Shown: positions 22,405 to 33,476 of the stretch, in pieces | Layout: every line of letters starts with the position of its first letter | Position numbering within the stretch: the first letter of the stretch is position 1 | Source: Lumbricus rubellus | Taxonomy: Eukaryota > Annelida > Clitellata > Crassiclitellata > Lumbricidae | Direction of reading: 5' to 3' | NCBI GenBank assembly: GCA_945859605.1 | Contig: OX243821.1 | Location: 18,270,235 to 18,334,234 of the forward strand | Length of the DNA: 64,000 bases | Translations under genes and position numbers: made by a program | Notes under the pieces: generated by a model | What the model saw: the letters and a program-made list of their open reading frames with translations, nothing else | Told to the model about the DNA's origin: nothing | Databases searched by the model: none

Positions 22405-22870
22405 TCATGGTTCCACATCGCGAGCAGTGGGAACTCCGAAATAGAAGTTTGATTGGAACCAGAGCGTTATTTCAGGGTTCCACTCCATGGCGAGCAGCGG
22501 GAACTCCGAAATAGGAGTTTGATTGGAACCCGTGTTATTTCAGGGTTCCACTCCATTGTTAGCAGTGGGAACTCCGAAATAGGAGTTGTATTGGAACCAG
22601 AGCATTATTTCAGGGTCCCACTCCATGGTGAGCAGTGGGAACTCCGAAAGAGGAGTTTGATTAGAACCAGGGTGAGAATTGCCGGAGGCTGGGGTCTCAA
22701 ACCCCCCAGTCTTTCTTAGAGCTCCATAGTAAAGTCTGTTTTTCATACCCCAATTCCAAGTTATCATAGGCCAGCCCCCAGTCATTTTTCCACAATTCTC
22801 ACACTCATTGGAACCCGAGTGTTATTTCAGGGTTCCATTCCATGGCGAGCAGCGGGAACTCAAGCAAAGA
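22405..22870 (+). repeat. ~80-90-bp minisatellite, split by a MITE
   Basis: Units containing GGGAACTCCGAAATAGGAGT and TATTTCAGGGTTCCACTCCA repeat about five times (22405-22667 and 22807-22870). The array is interrupted by an F4 MITE at 22668. It ends 65 bp 3' of the GT92 gene A stop. Confidence 0.85.
22668..22806 (+). mobile_element. MITE family F4, copy 2, inserted in the minisatellite
   Basis: CAGGGTGAGAATTGCCGGAG to CACAATTCTCACACTC. Flanks ATTAGAAC and ATTGGAAC match at seven of eight bases, an 8-bp duplication of the minisatellite unit. Confidence 0.82.
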
Positions 22871-22935
22871 AATCATTCCAGAGCAGTCCTTTAGACTTTA
22901 GAGCGCACATTCCACGCATTCGTATACTACCTTGA

Positions 22936-23983
22936 TCACTGCAACGTCCTCTTGGTTCTATTCGCCTTCAGCTCCTCAAGCGATGCCACACTACTGAACC
23001 GTGACGCAACCGTCTTATGCACACCAGCAACACGCGATAGTAACGTACCATTAAACCCGTGCATGTATCGGTCAGTCTTCGAGGGTTGGCGACTAGTCTC
23101 GGCCCCTTCCCAACTGCGGTAGTGATGAAGGAGCGCAGAACCCTCTCCCACGTCCACCACGGAGTACCTATTATAGTCGAGGACACCCTCGATGTGGTGC
23201 ACACCAACGAGGAGGGCAGCCGCGGTGTTGACGATGTGTTTGGACCTCCATCCATGCGGGAACGTCGTTTCCTCCCGTGTTGTGTAGATCAGCGAACGCA
23301 ACTGAAGACCCTGAACCGTAGCATCCGAAGTGTAGATCGCGTCCTCTCCGTAGTCAGTCCGGAAGAACACGTTCCGGAAGTGGAAACTGGTTACACTGCT
23401 CCTCCAGTCGCTTCCACGAGTCCTACCCTCCGCCTCCATCATCTCCATCCAGGTCCGATGCATCCGTGGAACAACCACCTCGTCCAAGTCCGTCATGACA
23501 ACAAACCTCGACCGGAGCAAGTTCCTGTAGAGGCAGTCGTTCAACGCGGCCACCTGACCAAAGTAGTGGACTTCCGGTTCGGGGCTCCCCTGCCCGCGTA
23601 CGTCCGCCCCGACCGGAAGTCGCCACGGCACCACCGTCACTATACCGTCCGTCTCGTAACTCCTCATGTACGGTACCACGTGACTTCCGGTCGTGTGGTT
23701 GTAGAAGATGATTCGCTGGGCACCGAACATCCGGTTCAGTTCGACCATCTCGACGAGGAGTCGTACGTCATCGAAGGCGTAGTTGAGAGGGGTCACGCAG
23801 ACGGTGAAGTTTACCATTTCCGGTTGGGAGGAGGGGGAGCTGGTGAAGCGAGGGGGGTCGAAGGGTGGAATGCGGAGGATGTTGGAGGGTGAGCGACATT
23901 GGGAACTGCGGGTCACAAGGGACACGGCGAATGGGAGACTGGCGTTCGTCTGGTAGTTGCATGTGTAGAACGTTGCGGCGTAC
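22936..23983 (-). CDS. GT92 glycosyltransferase gene A, exon 2 (catalytic domain)
   Basis: A glycosyltransferase family 92 (Glyco_transf_92, formerly DUF23) domain. Family members are Golgi type II enzymes; C. elegans GALT-1, a family member, adds galactose to the core fucose of N-glycans. The acceptor TGTCGTTCTTCAG precedes position 23983. One base completes a Lys codon begun in exon 1, giving residues 234-582. Seen in order: YAATFYTCNY, VNFTVCVTPLNYAFDD (about 291), ELNRMFGAQRIIFYNHTTGS (315-334), MRSYETDGIVTVVPW, HYFGQVAALNDCLYRN, TDLDEVVVPR with DLDE at 399-402 (likely the metal/nucleotide-sugar site), NVFFR, then LLHHYRSW near the end. N-glycosylation sequons NAS, NFT and NHT are present. 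The stop is TGA at 22936-22938. Unlike gene B, there is no intron after the MRSY position. The frame is intact across 1048 nt, so the gene looks functional. Donor sugar and acceptor are unknown. Confidence 0.88.
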
Positions 23984-24004
23984 CTGAAGAACGACAACAC
24001 ACGA

Positions 24005-24540
24005 ATGTATACTATGCTATGCTGTGCTGTACTGTAGCATAGCTGTGCTATGCTATACTATACTATACTCTTTTTGGATTATTTATTATTATTATTATAA
24101 TTTAGTATTATTTTTGACTATACTATGCTATGCCGTGCTATACTATATTATACTACACCATACCATACTATACTATACCATACCATACACACCATACTAT
24201 ACTACACCGTACTATACCATACTACACTGTACTGTACTGTACTATACTATACTATACTATACTATACTATACTATACTATACTATACTATACTATACTAT
24301 ACTATACTATACTATACTATACTATACTATACTATACTATACTATACTGTACTGTACTGTACTGTACTGTACTGTACTGTACTGTACTGTACTGTACTGT
24401 ACTGTACTGTACTGTACTGTACTGTACTGTACTGTACTATACTATACTATACTATACTATACTATACTATACTATACTATACTATACTATACTATAGGTC
24501 TACTATACTATACTATACTAAACTGTCCACTATTACTAAA
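24005..24540. repeat. (TACTA)n/(TACTG)n pentanucleotide array in intron 1 of gene A
   Basis: Pure blocks: ACTGT x3 (24226-24240), ACTAT x21 (24241-24345), ACTGT x18 (24346-24435), ACTAT x12 (24436-24495), with degenerate flanks from 24005. The long Tyr/Leu/Cys/Thr frames are artefacts. Confidence 0.97.
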
Positions 24541-24553
24541 CTCTACCCTACAC

Positions 24554-24949
24554 CAGTGGTTCTCAAACTTCAGTAGGCCGTGGACCGGCAATAATTTTTT
24601 GGTGAAGCTCGCGGACCGCTACTTAGGCCTTAATGGCGATGATCAATCTAAATAAGCTCGGAACTGACTGCAGTCATCGATGTAGTAAATTCATAGTAAA
24701 TTTAAATTGTTTGAATTCGCTTTCTGGCAAGTTATAATAAGGCATGTTTAGGCTATTTATTTCAGTTTTTTAAACATTATGATATAAATTTGAACAAATT
24801 TTGGACAACAATTCGAATAATTTCACAATTTCAAACAAATAAACTAATAATTACAGTTTATTTATTATTTTTAACTCTTCTCCGCGGACCGCCGATCATA
24901 CCTCCGCGGACCGGCACCGGTCCGCGGACCACCACTTTGGGAACCACTG
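24554..24949. mobile_element. hAT-like element, 396 bp, in intron 1 of gene A
   Basis: CAGTGGTTCTCAAACTTCAG at the left and ACTTTGGGAACCACTG at the right, with an exact duplication CCCTACAC on both sides (24546-24553, 24950-24957). GCGGACCG motifs mark both arms. The end sequence is typical of hAT non-autonomous elements. Non-coding. Confidence 0.92.
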
Positions 24950-25044
24950 CCCTACACTACACTACACTATACACTACACTATACATTACACTATACTGTG
25001 CTGCACTGCACTGCACTCTACTATAAGTATACTGTTTTCGGATT

Positions 25045-25090
25045 CATGTAGCGCCTCTCAAGCACAACCTAATCAGAGGCGCTCCGTGTA
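25045..25090 (-). mobile_element. LINE/SINE tail fragment
   Basis: GTAGCGCCTCTCAAGCACAA and AGAGGCGCTCC match the shared LINE/SINE 3' tail on the minus strand. From 25091 to 25435 only AT-rich sequence with a repeated TGGTCTTTGAAAGTTTATAT phrase is seen. Confidence 0.4.
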
Positions 25091-25435
25091 TACGTTTATG
25101 TTGTCATATTGCAGCATGGTATTAACATTAAACATGTACAAAGCGACCCTGAGGCATATTAATATATTGCCATCTGATTACGTACAAGAAGGTGCTTAGC
25201 ATCACCATTTGTTATTCATTTATACATAGCTTATTGTAAACCTGCCCATGTTTTAATATAGCCTACATGTAATATAATTATGGCCTTTGAAAGTTTATAT
25301 ATAACCTATTTGCTATTCATTGACACACACATAGTAAACCTGCCTAATGTGCCCATATTATGATAATTATATATGGTCTTTGAAAGTTGATATAATTTTA
25401 TGGTCTTTGAAAGTTTATATATAGCCAGGGCCGGA

Positions 25436-25668
25436 TTAAGGAATGTTCAACATGTTCGGCCGAACAGGGGCCCCACACTTTAGGGGCCCCACACACGCGA
25501 AAAACAATTTTTTATGAAAACAGTGGTATTTCTGATGGAATTTCGACAAATCGACTAAAAAGGTCAGCATCTGTGCTGTTTTGGACGGGAAAAGGATAAA
25601 TGAACTTTAAAAAAATCTTTTCCTGAGGCAATGGGATTTTTAACACCCTAGTCTACGCCACTGCACTT
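25436..25668 (+). mobile_element. hAT-like repeat, left end as at 56669-56874, composite
   Basis: CAGGGCCGGATTAAGGAATG and TTCGGCCGAACAGGG match the element at 56669 in reverse complement. The right side instead ends TAGTCTACGCCACTG, which looks like the end of a different 'GTGGCG' element, so this is probably a chimera or a nested pair. Confidence 0.5.
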
Positions 25669-25681
25669 GCTCTTCTATACA

Positions 25682-25790
25682 GGACTTTTTGACGTGCAGT
25701 TCTACACAAAATGTGCAGTTGTCAATTAATTTGTGCAGTTATAAAAGCATTCTTGTGCAGTGGTAAATAAGTTTGTAATCATTAGAAAAA
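25682..25790 (+). mobile_element. MITE family F1, partial
   Basis: GACTTTTTGACGTGCAGTTC, ACACAAAATGTGCAGTTG and ATTTGTGCAGTTATAAAAGC match the left half of F1. The right half is missing. Confidence 0.55.
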
Positions 25791-26062
25791 GGTAACTGCA
25801 GTCGGTTCACCACGGAAGAGCGAAATGGAACGAATGACTTGTGCAGCAGTGAAAAATATGCAGTAGGAAGGGGGAAATTACAAAACTTAAAGCGGATGAC
25901 TAAAAAAGTTATCATCCGATTTTATATGCGGCGACTAATTGCGACACCTTTGTTTGCGGAAAAACTTCGAACAAATTTCGGACAAAGGACTAAAAGTAAA
26001 AAAGTCATCAGATTTTTTGGCCGGCGACATACGACAAGTTTTGTGAAAAAATTTCAGAAATG

Positions 26063-26235
26063 CAGGGTTATATATAGGAATTTTTAAAACTGCACAACTT
26101 CTTCTTTCCTTTCCCATCCTCCATGGCAAACTACTTCCAATCGGAGGACAATGACCTTTTTGGCTAGTTTTAACTGTACAGAAGTGCTTCTATACAACTG
26201 CACAATTTGTGTACAACTGCACGTTAAAAAGCCCT
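26063..26235 (-). mobile_element. MITE family F1, full copy in intron 1 of gene A
   Basis: CAGGGTTATATATAGGAATT at the left and ACGTTAAAAAGCCCTT at the right, with CCTCCATGGCAAACTACTTC inside as in other copies. Positions 26236-26679 beyond it hold no supported feature. Confidence 0.7.
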
Positions 26236-26679
26236 TCAGAAACGACTTTAAAAAGGTCGTGAGAAAGTTTCGCCAACAAACTCACACTATAAAGAAATTG
26301 CTGGTTGTGCAGTTCAAAAAATTTCTTTACAAAATCCCTTCTTCTATATACATTGTACATTATACAGTCCACACGTGTAATGACCTCATTTCGGCTCTTT
26401 CTTTAATGGTAAGCACATACTCGTGGCCAACGCTAACTGCACGACACTATTCTTTCATATCACGTAGCCAAATATTACGACATCTAGGTAGGCCTATAGT
26501 AAGCTTATATTATAAGCTTACTAGGCCTACCTGCCTGTTGTATTATAACTCATATTGTACCGGCGATATTATGCAAAGTTCTATGTTTACAAAGCCCTTT
26601 AATAGGTCACACGTGTGTGTACATGAATTCACAAGGATGTGAGAAAAATCCAAAATAAGCTAATGGCATTCTGGTTCGC

Positions 26680-27108
26680 TGACGTTTCGTCAACGGACGA
26701 TTCGTCAACGACGATTCGTCAACGGACTGTTCGTCAACGGACGATTCGTCAAGAGGACGATTCGTCAAACGCTGGTTGAATGTACAAAACGGACTGACGA
26801 AAAGAATTCTTGTTACATGGAAGCCGGATTGGTGAAAACAAATTTTCATTGAATGGAATTGAAATTCTTGAATAGATTTAATCGCTTATAGAGAAGTTTT
26901 TGCTATGAAAAATTATCTTTTAATAGATGTCTGATTGATAAAACGAATGCGTGCTTGATTCAATTTATTTCGTTTGACGAGCAGTCCTTGACGAATAGTC
27001 CCTTGACGAATTGTCCACTTGACAAACGACCCTTGACGAACAGTTATTGACGAACAAACAGTCCGTTGACTAAAATTCCTTGACGAACAGTCCGTTGACG
27101 ATTCGTCC
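26680..27108. mobile_element. Foldback-like element with repeated GACGATTCGTCAACG arms
   Basis: The left arm (26680-26775) has five to six GGACGATTCGTCAAC-like units. The right arm (26975-27108) has complementary TTGACGAACAGTCC units. The middle (26776-26970) is single-copy, AT-rich DNA. No coding capacity. It lies in intron 1 of gene A. Confidence 0.55.
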
Positions 27109-27359
27109 ACACATCGTTGATATTCTGAACGCCTTGTGTAAACTTTTAAATTTCTTGCCTTTTCTGCAGTGTCCAGGTGCTTTTTTTAACATCAACTGTC
27201 GATAGTAATTCATTCACGGGTGGCTGCTTTTTAAACTTTTTTCAAAACAACTTATGTCGCACACTGTTGTCAAGTACACACGACGTCATTTTGACAGCAC
27301 ACTGTCAAACGATCAATCTATAACTGTTGCAGCTTGCTGCTCAAGTCGATGCTTTCCGC

Positions 27360-27665
27360 GGTCTAGACGATGGATGGGTGGGTGAGTGAGTGAGTGGGTG
27401 AAATGAACGAATGAATGAATGAATGATTAGAATGAAACCCCGATTCAGTGTCAGCGCTGCAGTCGGGAGCGTTTCTGAGTAGTAGAAATCTTGTAGTGAC
27501 GATATAGCAACTGCACACACAAACAGACAAACAAGCAAACATTGGGAGATACATTGAAAGATACATTGGGAGATACATTGCGATATACATTGAGAGATAC
27601 AAAGAGAGATACATTGAAAGATACATTGTTAGATACAAAGAGAGATACAAAGAGAAATAGAGATA
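27360..27665. repeat. SINE 3' fragment flanked by (GTGA)n and GAGATACATTG repeats
   Basis: A (GTGA/GAAT)n tract (27376-27427) is followed by the 3' half of the SINE (27430-27525: GCTGCAGTCGGGAGCG, GATATAGCAACTGCACACAC). Then about ten 12-15-bp GAGATACATTG/AAAGATACATTG units run to 27665, close to the exon 1 donor of gene A. Confidence 0.7.
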
Positions 27666-27689
27666 CAATTAACAATTATATATTCTTAC

Positions 27690-28390
27690 TTTCTCCCGTG
27701 AGTCTCGGAATGCGTCGTGACTTCAGCCGGCGTCACCTCAGGCGCCGTCTCCGCCTTGGCGAACCAGATCTGACAAGCGTATTGGACACTGGACCCCATG
27801 TAGTCGCTCGAGAGGGCTACGATGACCACGTTCCCTCGCCCTCGCCTCGGGTCACGATGGGCGGAGAAGACGAACGTGTTAGTGGCATCAACAGAGACCT
27901 TCTGCCATGTGAACGTCTCCTCCAAGTTCTCAGCTGGTCGTTTTGGGAAGGTCTGCGCGTCGCAAGGGTTAAATGGTGATATGGTGGCAGGGGTTAACAT
28001 ACGGAGGTCCGCTCGGAGGGAGCTGTGGTTACCCGGTGGGGTCGGTCGGCGGGGTTGTCCAATGGGGGTTTCGCTGTGGCTGGAACCTCCAACCTGAGGG
28101 TTGGGGTGGCCGTTGGGACCTGTGGCGCCCCTCACCGCATTTGAAACGTCAGGGTGAGGTCCTCCCTTGAACGACGATGACGCGGCGACGACTGCGCCCC
28201 CAGAAAGTTGTAGCTGAGTCCCTCCTCTTCCTCGTAAGAACCTCCCATCGAACCGCGGACTGAGCAGAAGTGTTAGGCATACGACTGCGGTAAGCACAGT
28301 AGCGCCACCTGCCAGTCGGTAACGATGACGCCGGATGTTGTTCGTCAGTACGTGAAAGACTTTCGTTGCTATAGTACCTCCGGCAGACAT
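27690..28390 (-). CDS. GT92 glycosyltransferase gene A, exon 1 (membrane anchor and stem)
   Basis: N-terminal part of the gene A protein, residues 1-233 plus two bases of codon 234. The start MSAGGTIATKVFHV is preferred over the upstream in-frame Met at 28474, because the extra residues are not shared with gene B and the anchor would move inward. Residues 20-25 (RRHRYR) are basic and residues 26-43 (LAGGATVLTAVVCLTLLL) form one membrane segment, giving type II topology. A Gly/Ser/Pro-rich stem follows (to about 140). From about 175 a conserved pre-catalytic stretch (FTWQKVSVDATNTFVFSA, GNVVIVAL) matches gene B (FEWQRVGGRFHETYVFSA, NRVVIVGI). The donor is AGAAA|GTAAGA; the phase agrees with exon 2 and with gene B. 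Predicted total is 582 aa. Intron 1 is about 3.7 kb and full of repeats. Confidence 0.85.
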
Positions 28391-28499
28391 CTTGAAACTC
28401 GGCTCCGTATCACGGTCAGGCACGCGGCATCGGTACACTGTGAGAAAATTCACCTTTTTTAAAACCAGAAACAACCGTACAATTTCCGGCGGACCGTAT

Positions 28500-29860
28500 T
28501 ATTTATACTAAGTAAGCCGTTTATTGACAAAGCATCAAACACGTACAAAAGAGCAGTAATCAGTACAAATTCAATGACTTTCGAGTGATCGGTGCATAAG
28601 TCAAAGGGTCAATCCAAAAAGGTCGTATGGACCCGCTGAGGCTGGATTGACCCTTCCTTTCTCAATAACATTTGGCTATTGTAAAAAAAACAGTGCAAAG
28701 CACAACATCTTACACATGAAACAAAAGTAAACTGAAATGAAATGACACACAGATTTCAAAACAAAACAAAAAACAAGAAAAAAAAAATCATGACCAATTG
28801 TTTAAATCTAGTAAACAGAGATTAAACAGTCTTTTAATTTTTTCTTAAACATGTTAATGGTGGGTATAAGTGTAATATATTTTGGGAGGTTATTCCATAT
28901 CATAGGGCCAGAACATTTAATCGAAAATAATTTCATCCTAGTATGTGCAACATCGGTGCGGTAGTGTAACAGAGTTCTAGTGAAATGGTTATGTACAGCA
29001 ATTCCCTGACAAAAATAACCATCAAATGTCCTAGGCAACAATTTGTGATGATAGCGAAACATGAACAAACTGATTTGAAACTTATATATATCTGATAATC
29101 GTAGTATGTTATAGGTTCGAAAAATTGGTTTGGTACTGACAGACCAGCATAATAAGAAAATAGTTCGAATGGCACGTTTTTGCAAACTCTCCAATTTTTT
29201 TAAATAAAAACTATAAGTTGAGGCCCAGCAAATGTTACAATATGACAAGTATGGAAAAATTAAGGAATAGTATAAGCCTTGTAATGTAGCTTGAGAGAGA
29301 CAGTGACGGATTCTTGATAGCACGCTAATATTTTTTGCTATTTTTTTAGATATCTGCTTAATGTGTTCTTTCCAGGTGAGGTGCTGGTCCAGATACACAC
29401 CTAAAAATTTACACGATTCAGTCGGCATAATCATTTAACCATCCATTGTCAATCTGTAATCACACACTGGCGTTAGTTTACGGCGGGATCCAAAAAGAAT
29501 AAAGTTTGTTTTATCAATATTAAGCGATAATTTGTTAGCTCTAAACCAGGAAGAAATGGTGATGAGCTCATGATTAGCTCTTTCAAACAATGATTCTATT
29601 GACTTATCAGATATAAAGGCATTCGTGTCATCAGCAAACAATATATAGTGAAACACTTTGGAAGTAGTCGTCAGGTCATTTACATATATTAGAAATAATA
29701 ATGGCCCCAGAATTGAACACTGAGGTACGCCACAACTGATGGGTTTACCAACAGATAAATGACCTTTAAAATAAACATGTTGTGATCTGTTGTGAAGAAA
29801 ATCAGAAATCCATGGGACCCGTATACTATAATGATTATTATTTGCGTTCATAATATGACC
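28500..29860 (-). mobile_element. Degenerate LINE (Jockey/CR1-type reverse transcriptase), 5'-truncated
   Basis: Minus-strand frames 29851-29435 and 29434-28808 are in the same reading frame, separated by one stop codon. The first holds reverse transcriptase motifs: GVPQCSILGPLLFLIYVNDL (the usual GVPQGS with G changed to C), then YILFADDTNAF with the FADD catalytic motif, then LSLNIDKTNFILFG. The second has the thumb and C-terminal region: KFLGVYLDQHLTWKEHI, LIFPYLSYCNICWAS, LQKRAIRTIF, ending MIWNNLPKYI. The 5' part, including endonuclease, is missing. A 300-bp 3' region runs to about 28500. It sits 110 bp upstream of the GT92 gene A start. The internal stop and truncation make it inactive. 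Assignment to a clade within the Jockey superfamily needs a tree. Confidence 0.85.
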
Positions 29861-30403
29861 GTAGAAGTTGATAAGTATGACGCTGAGTATTATCTAATCA
29901 AACCACTTCTAAATCTAATCTAATCCAAAATAATCTGGTCACTTAAAAGTCGCAGACATCACAGTGCACTGGGTGTCATCAATGATTAGTCATTTTAAAT
30001 TAATAAACAGTAATTGATTATTATGCATAAACTTAGTGACAAGAATTCCGCGATTACTGATATAGGAAGCTAGCAACCAGAACGATAATTTTATATCAAC
30101 TGTAGAAAAACAAATACTTTACCAAAACGTGATAGGATTGACTAATCTAGTCTATTAATCGATAAATTTATATATTTATTCAATAAATAAATAAATAAAT
30201 CACTCGTGACAATTACAATTATAATAAAGCTAACAACCACAACGATAATAATATTGTATCAACTGTACAAATAGGCCTACTCTTGAGACTGTGACAGTGA
30301 CAATTACGTCTACGGCCATCCCTGATCATGACACATGAGTACTTTCCTCAGCCCTGATGACGATTCCTAAGTATAACTACGGGCAACAATACCTACTAAT
30401 ATA
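29861..30403. other. Unassigned AT-rich stretch
   Basis: No gene, RNA or structured repeat supported, apart from a short (AATA)n at 30180-30200. Confidence 0.5.
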
Positions 30404-30684
30404 CACTGTGTCCGAAAAAAAACCCATTTTGTAAATATTAAAATAAATAGTAAATATTCATCGATTTTTACAATTCAGACACCGTTTTTGTCCCTAGATA
30501 TTTGTCTAATAGTTGTGAAAATATAAAAGTTCCAGTCTCAATAATGACGTCATTATTGTGACTGGAACTTTTATATTTTCACAAATGTTATACAAATATG
30601 TCAGGATTAAAACGGTGTTTAAGTCGATGGATATTGATTATTTATTTTCATATTTACAAAATGGATCCCTTTTTTCGGACACAG
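30404..30684. mobile_element. mariner-like MITE, 280-bp deletion form
   Basis: Ends CACTGTGTCCGAAAAAAAAC and TTTTTTCGGACACAGT correspond to the 970-bp copies at 12203 and 13680, but nearly all internal sequence is gone. It keeps the TATTCATCGATTTT and AAAATATAAAAGTTCCAGT arm motifs. The left flank is TA; the right terminus has lost one base. Confidence 0.78.
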
Positions 30685-30972
30685 TATTATAATAATGCTC
30701 CCGTTTGAAGACAACCAATAATAAACTGTGCAACCTTGCCAATGATGACGATAATAGTGATGACTATTGTTCGTGACAATTCGTAACAATCTGTGACACA
30801 AAATGGTCATGAGTCAAAGTTTCACGAATTTTCAAGTCGCAGTTGACTCACTCTTGCTGTCGAATCGAGGAATCATCATAATAATTTGGTTGGAGAAGTT
30901 TTGAAGGGAGATCGGTGACCGAATGCTGAACAAGTAGTCCTCTGAAAAAATTCAATTAAAAATGCAAACGGG

Positions 30973-30974
<2 letters not shown>

Positions 30975-31018
<44 letters not shown>
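30975..31018. repeat. (AT)n microsatellite
   Basis: About 21 uninterrupted AT units. Confidence 0.97.
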
Positions 31019-31021
<3 letters not shown>

Positions 31022-31087
31022 AATGATTGATTGTATTGTCAATCACTTCTTGTCAGTATATCAACATAGAAGTGGAATATATAAAAT

Positions 31088-31440
31088 TACTAGCTGAACC
31101 CGGCCACGCGTTGCTGTGGCTGAAAAGAGCATTCAACCATCCCTCCCTACCTCCCCCAACCCCCACCGTTCCCCTTCCCCCTCCCCAACCCTCCCCTTCG
31201 CCTGTCCCTGTCCCTGCCCCTCCCTTACCCTCACCTCCCCTCCCCCACCCCTCTTCCGTCCCCCTCTCCACCCCCTCCCCACCCTCCCCTCTCCCGTCCC
31301 CCTCTCCGTCCCCCTCCCCTCCACCTGCCCCTCCGCCTACCCCTACCTCCATCCCTCCCTCCTCCCTCCATCGCTCCCCTCCGCTCCCTCCCCACCCTCT
31401 TCGTTCCGCTCCCTCCGGTCTTTTCCTCCCTCACACGCTA
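31088..31440. repeat. C-rich (CCCTCC)n tract after a repeat head
   Basis: The phrase CTAGCTGAACCCGGCCACGC opens the tract and resembles the head of an interspersed repeat seen in many invertebrates (recollection, not checked). A 300-bp CCCTCC/CCCCAC pyrimidine repeat follows. Pro/Ser and Gly/Arg frames here are artefacts. Positions 31500-32320 show no supported gene. Confidence 0.65.
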
Positions 31441-32324
31441 GAGCCCAAGAAAGATGAAAGGCCGCTAAAGCCCAAGAAAAGCGAAAGGCCGCTTTCGTTT
31501 GCAACTCGCTTATGACGTCACGGCACTCGACCTCATTCTATGTTTCGTCTGCGACATTTAAAATTGTATGGCTCAAATAGTCGACGAATTTGATAAAATA
31601 TTGTTGTTAAAGATTGCGTTTTTTGGGAAAAACCATTCAAAGAACACTCACGTATTCGAATGGAACGTTTTGGTGAGATTTTGAAAAGAATCCGTGCGTT
31701 ACTTTGGGAGATCCTATCATTTTCAATTTCGTGCGAACGCCGTTACATTTATTATAGGCCTATAGATAATAGGCTACTTATGACAGATCTACTACAGATA
31801 GGGAACATGAAATCAAAATAATAATAGTTAATTATGCAATGTTTATGGATATTAGTTTATATAAATAAAACTGAAACTTTACAAGCGTTTGTTGCCAGTG
31901 TTCTCGGAAAGTTACGGACCGATTGTTTTGAAAATTTACTAAAACCTTCGATTCCAATAGAACCCTGCTATAAGATGCTTTTTCCGGGAAAAAACGCAAT
32001 CTTTTCCACTAAAAGAGAACTTTGCATTCCATTCGACCGCCAAATAGCCTTGATATTGCCAGATGATCATTATTATTACTATTTAAAAAAGCAACAGAGT
32101 ACGTCACTGAGAAGTCTATTAGCAAGATGACAATCAAATTGGTAAATAAGGAATCTGTCAGATTAATCAACAGGTCCATCAAGAACTTTGCAAAGAGACT
32201 CAAAAGAAGTTTTGGCACTTGTGGTGGGCACATTGAACACGAGTTGTGAGGCACTACCAAGTTCAGTTGACAACATTTTTTGAGACGAGGCTTAATAAAA
32301 TCGTGTTTTGCTACTTTTTGTTAA

Positions 32325-32715
32325 GTTTCGTCTTTGAATCGTCAAAAAAGGTGGGTGGCCTCACTAAAAGTGGTATAACTTGTGTTGTGCTTGAAATATT
32401 TTGATGAAATCTGGCCATCATGTGTACATATGACTTGCCTTTACGCCTGTAAAATTTCATTTCGAAATTCTTACTTCTGGCCAAGATATTGGCAAAAAAC
32501 TAATTTTGGGGCTTTTGTTTTTGAATCGTCAAAAAACGGGGGGTGGCACCGTGGCCTCACTAAAAGTATTGTAACTGTTGTTGTGTTTCAAATATTTTGA
32601 TGAAATCTGGCCATCATGTGTAAATATGAATTGCCTTTAAGACTTCAAAATTTCATTTCAAAATTCTTACTTCTGACCAAGATATTGGCAAAAAATCTAG
32701 GGGGGGTCTTATTTA
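32325..32715 (+). repeat. ~190-bp tandem duplication
   Basis: Two copies of a block with GTGGCCTCACTAAAAGT, AATATTTTGATGAAATCTGG, CCATCATGTGTA and AAGATATTGGCAAAAAA, the second starting about 190-200 bp after the first. Copies differ by scattered substitutions. No conserved frame. Confidence 0.82.
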
Positions 32716-32949
32716 GCCCAACCAACATATATATATATATATTGAATTTTGACTCGCTCACGATAAATAGTCTCATCACACTGGATGCGAAAGCAGCATT
32801 CATCACTGCTTCAAGAAATAATTTGCTGTCACATCAAGATATGAGCGAGATGACAGGACCATTATGAATAATATTCAGAAGTATTAACGATAAGATAAAT
32901 TGCATAGTACATTATACCGTTAGCGTCCTGAACTAATTGTATTGTATCA

Positions 32950-33245
32950 GTCTATCTAATTGCATCGTATTAGATATCGTATTGTGGGGCGCGGTGGTGG
33001 AGTGGTGGCGTCGTAACCTTGAAGCCGGAAGGTTTGAGGTTCGAATCCACCCTCAAGCCGCCGCGTAGGGACCTTGAACAAGTCCTTCACTCTCAATTGC
33101 TCGGGCGCTTCAGCCAACGTTGGCTGAAATACTGGGAGATATAATTAAGTATCTCCGTCCCCCAGATCCCTAGGTCACCGCTCATGACTGCAGCTCCTAA
33201 TTGAACACCCCATTTCTCAATGTAGATGTATAAGACTACCGGCAT
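32950..33245 (+). mobile_element. SINE-headed composite repeat, unit 1
   Basis: TCTATCTAATTGCATCGTAT leads into a SINE head (GGGGCGCGGTGGTGGAGTGG from 32986, box B GGTTCGAATCC). Instead of the normal SINE tail it switches at about 33115 to CCAACGTTGGCTGAAATACT and a block ending GACTACCGGCATT. The same composite recurs at 33477-33776. Confidence 0.7.
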
Positions 33246-33246
33246 T

Positions 33247-33476
33247 GTTTGTTTGCTTGTTTGTTTGTATGTGCAACTTGTTATAGCGCCCCTTCAAGTT
33301 CTCTCTACTCAGAGGCGCTCCCGATGCAGAGCGGACACTGCATCAGAGTTTCACACCAAAGCGCTGAGCAATTGTGAGTGAAGAACTTGCCCAAGGTCCT
33401 TACGCGGCGAGGTGGATTCGAACCTCGAACCTTCCGGGTTCAAGGCAACGACGCCACCACTACACCACCGCGCCCC
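33247..33476 (-). mobile_element. tRNA-derived SINE copy 6, full length, between two composite units
   Basis: Starts at its 3' tail (GTTTGTTTGCTTGTTTGTTT) and ends with the head complement CACCGCGCCCC; all body motifs are present. It abuts the composite repeat on both sides. Confidence 0.88.

Noticed and set aside
23059..23892. 277-codon frame on the + strand
   Set aside because: It lies opposite the GT92 gene A catalytic exon, which has family motifs and correct splice phase; the + frame has none.
24024..24655. Frames of 148-176 codons rich in Tyr, Thr, Ile, Leu
   Set aside because: Pentanucleotide microsatellite; the repeated peptide reflects the 5-bp unit in all three frames.
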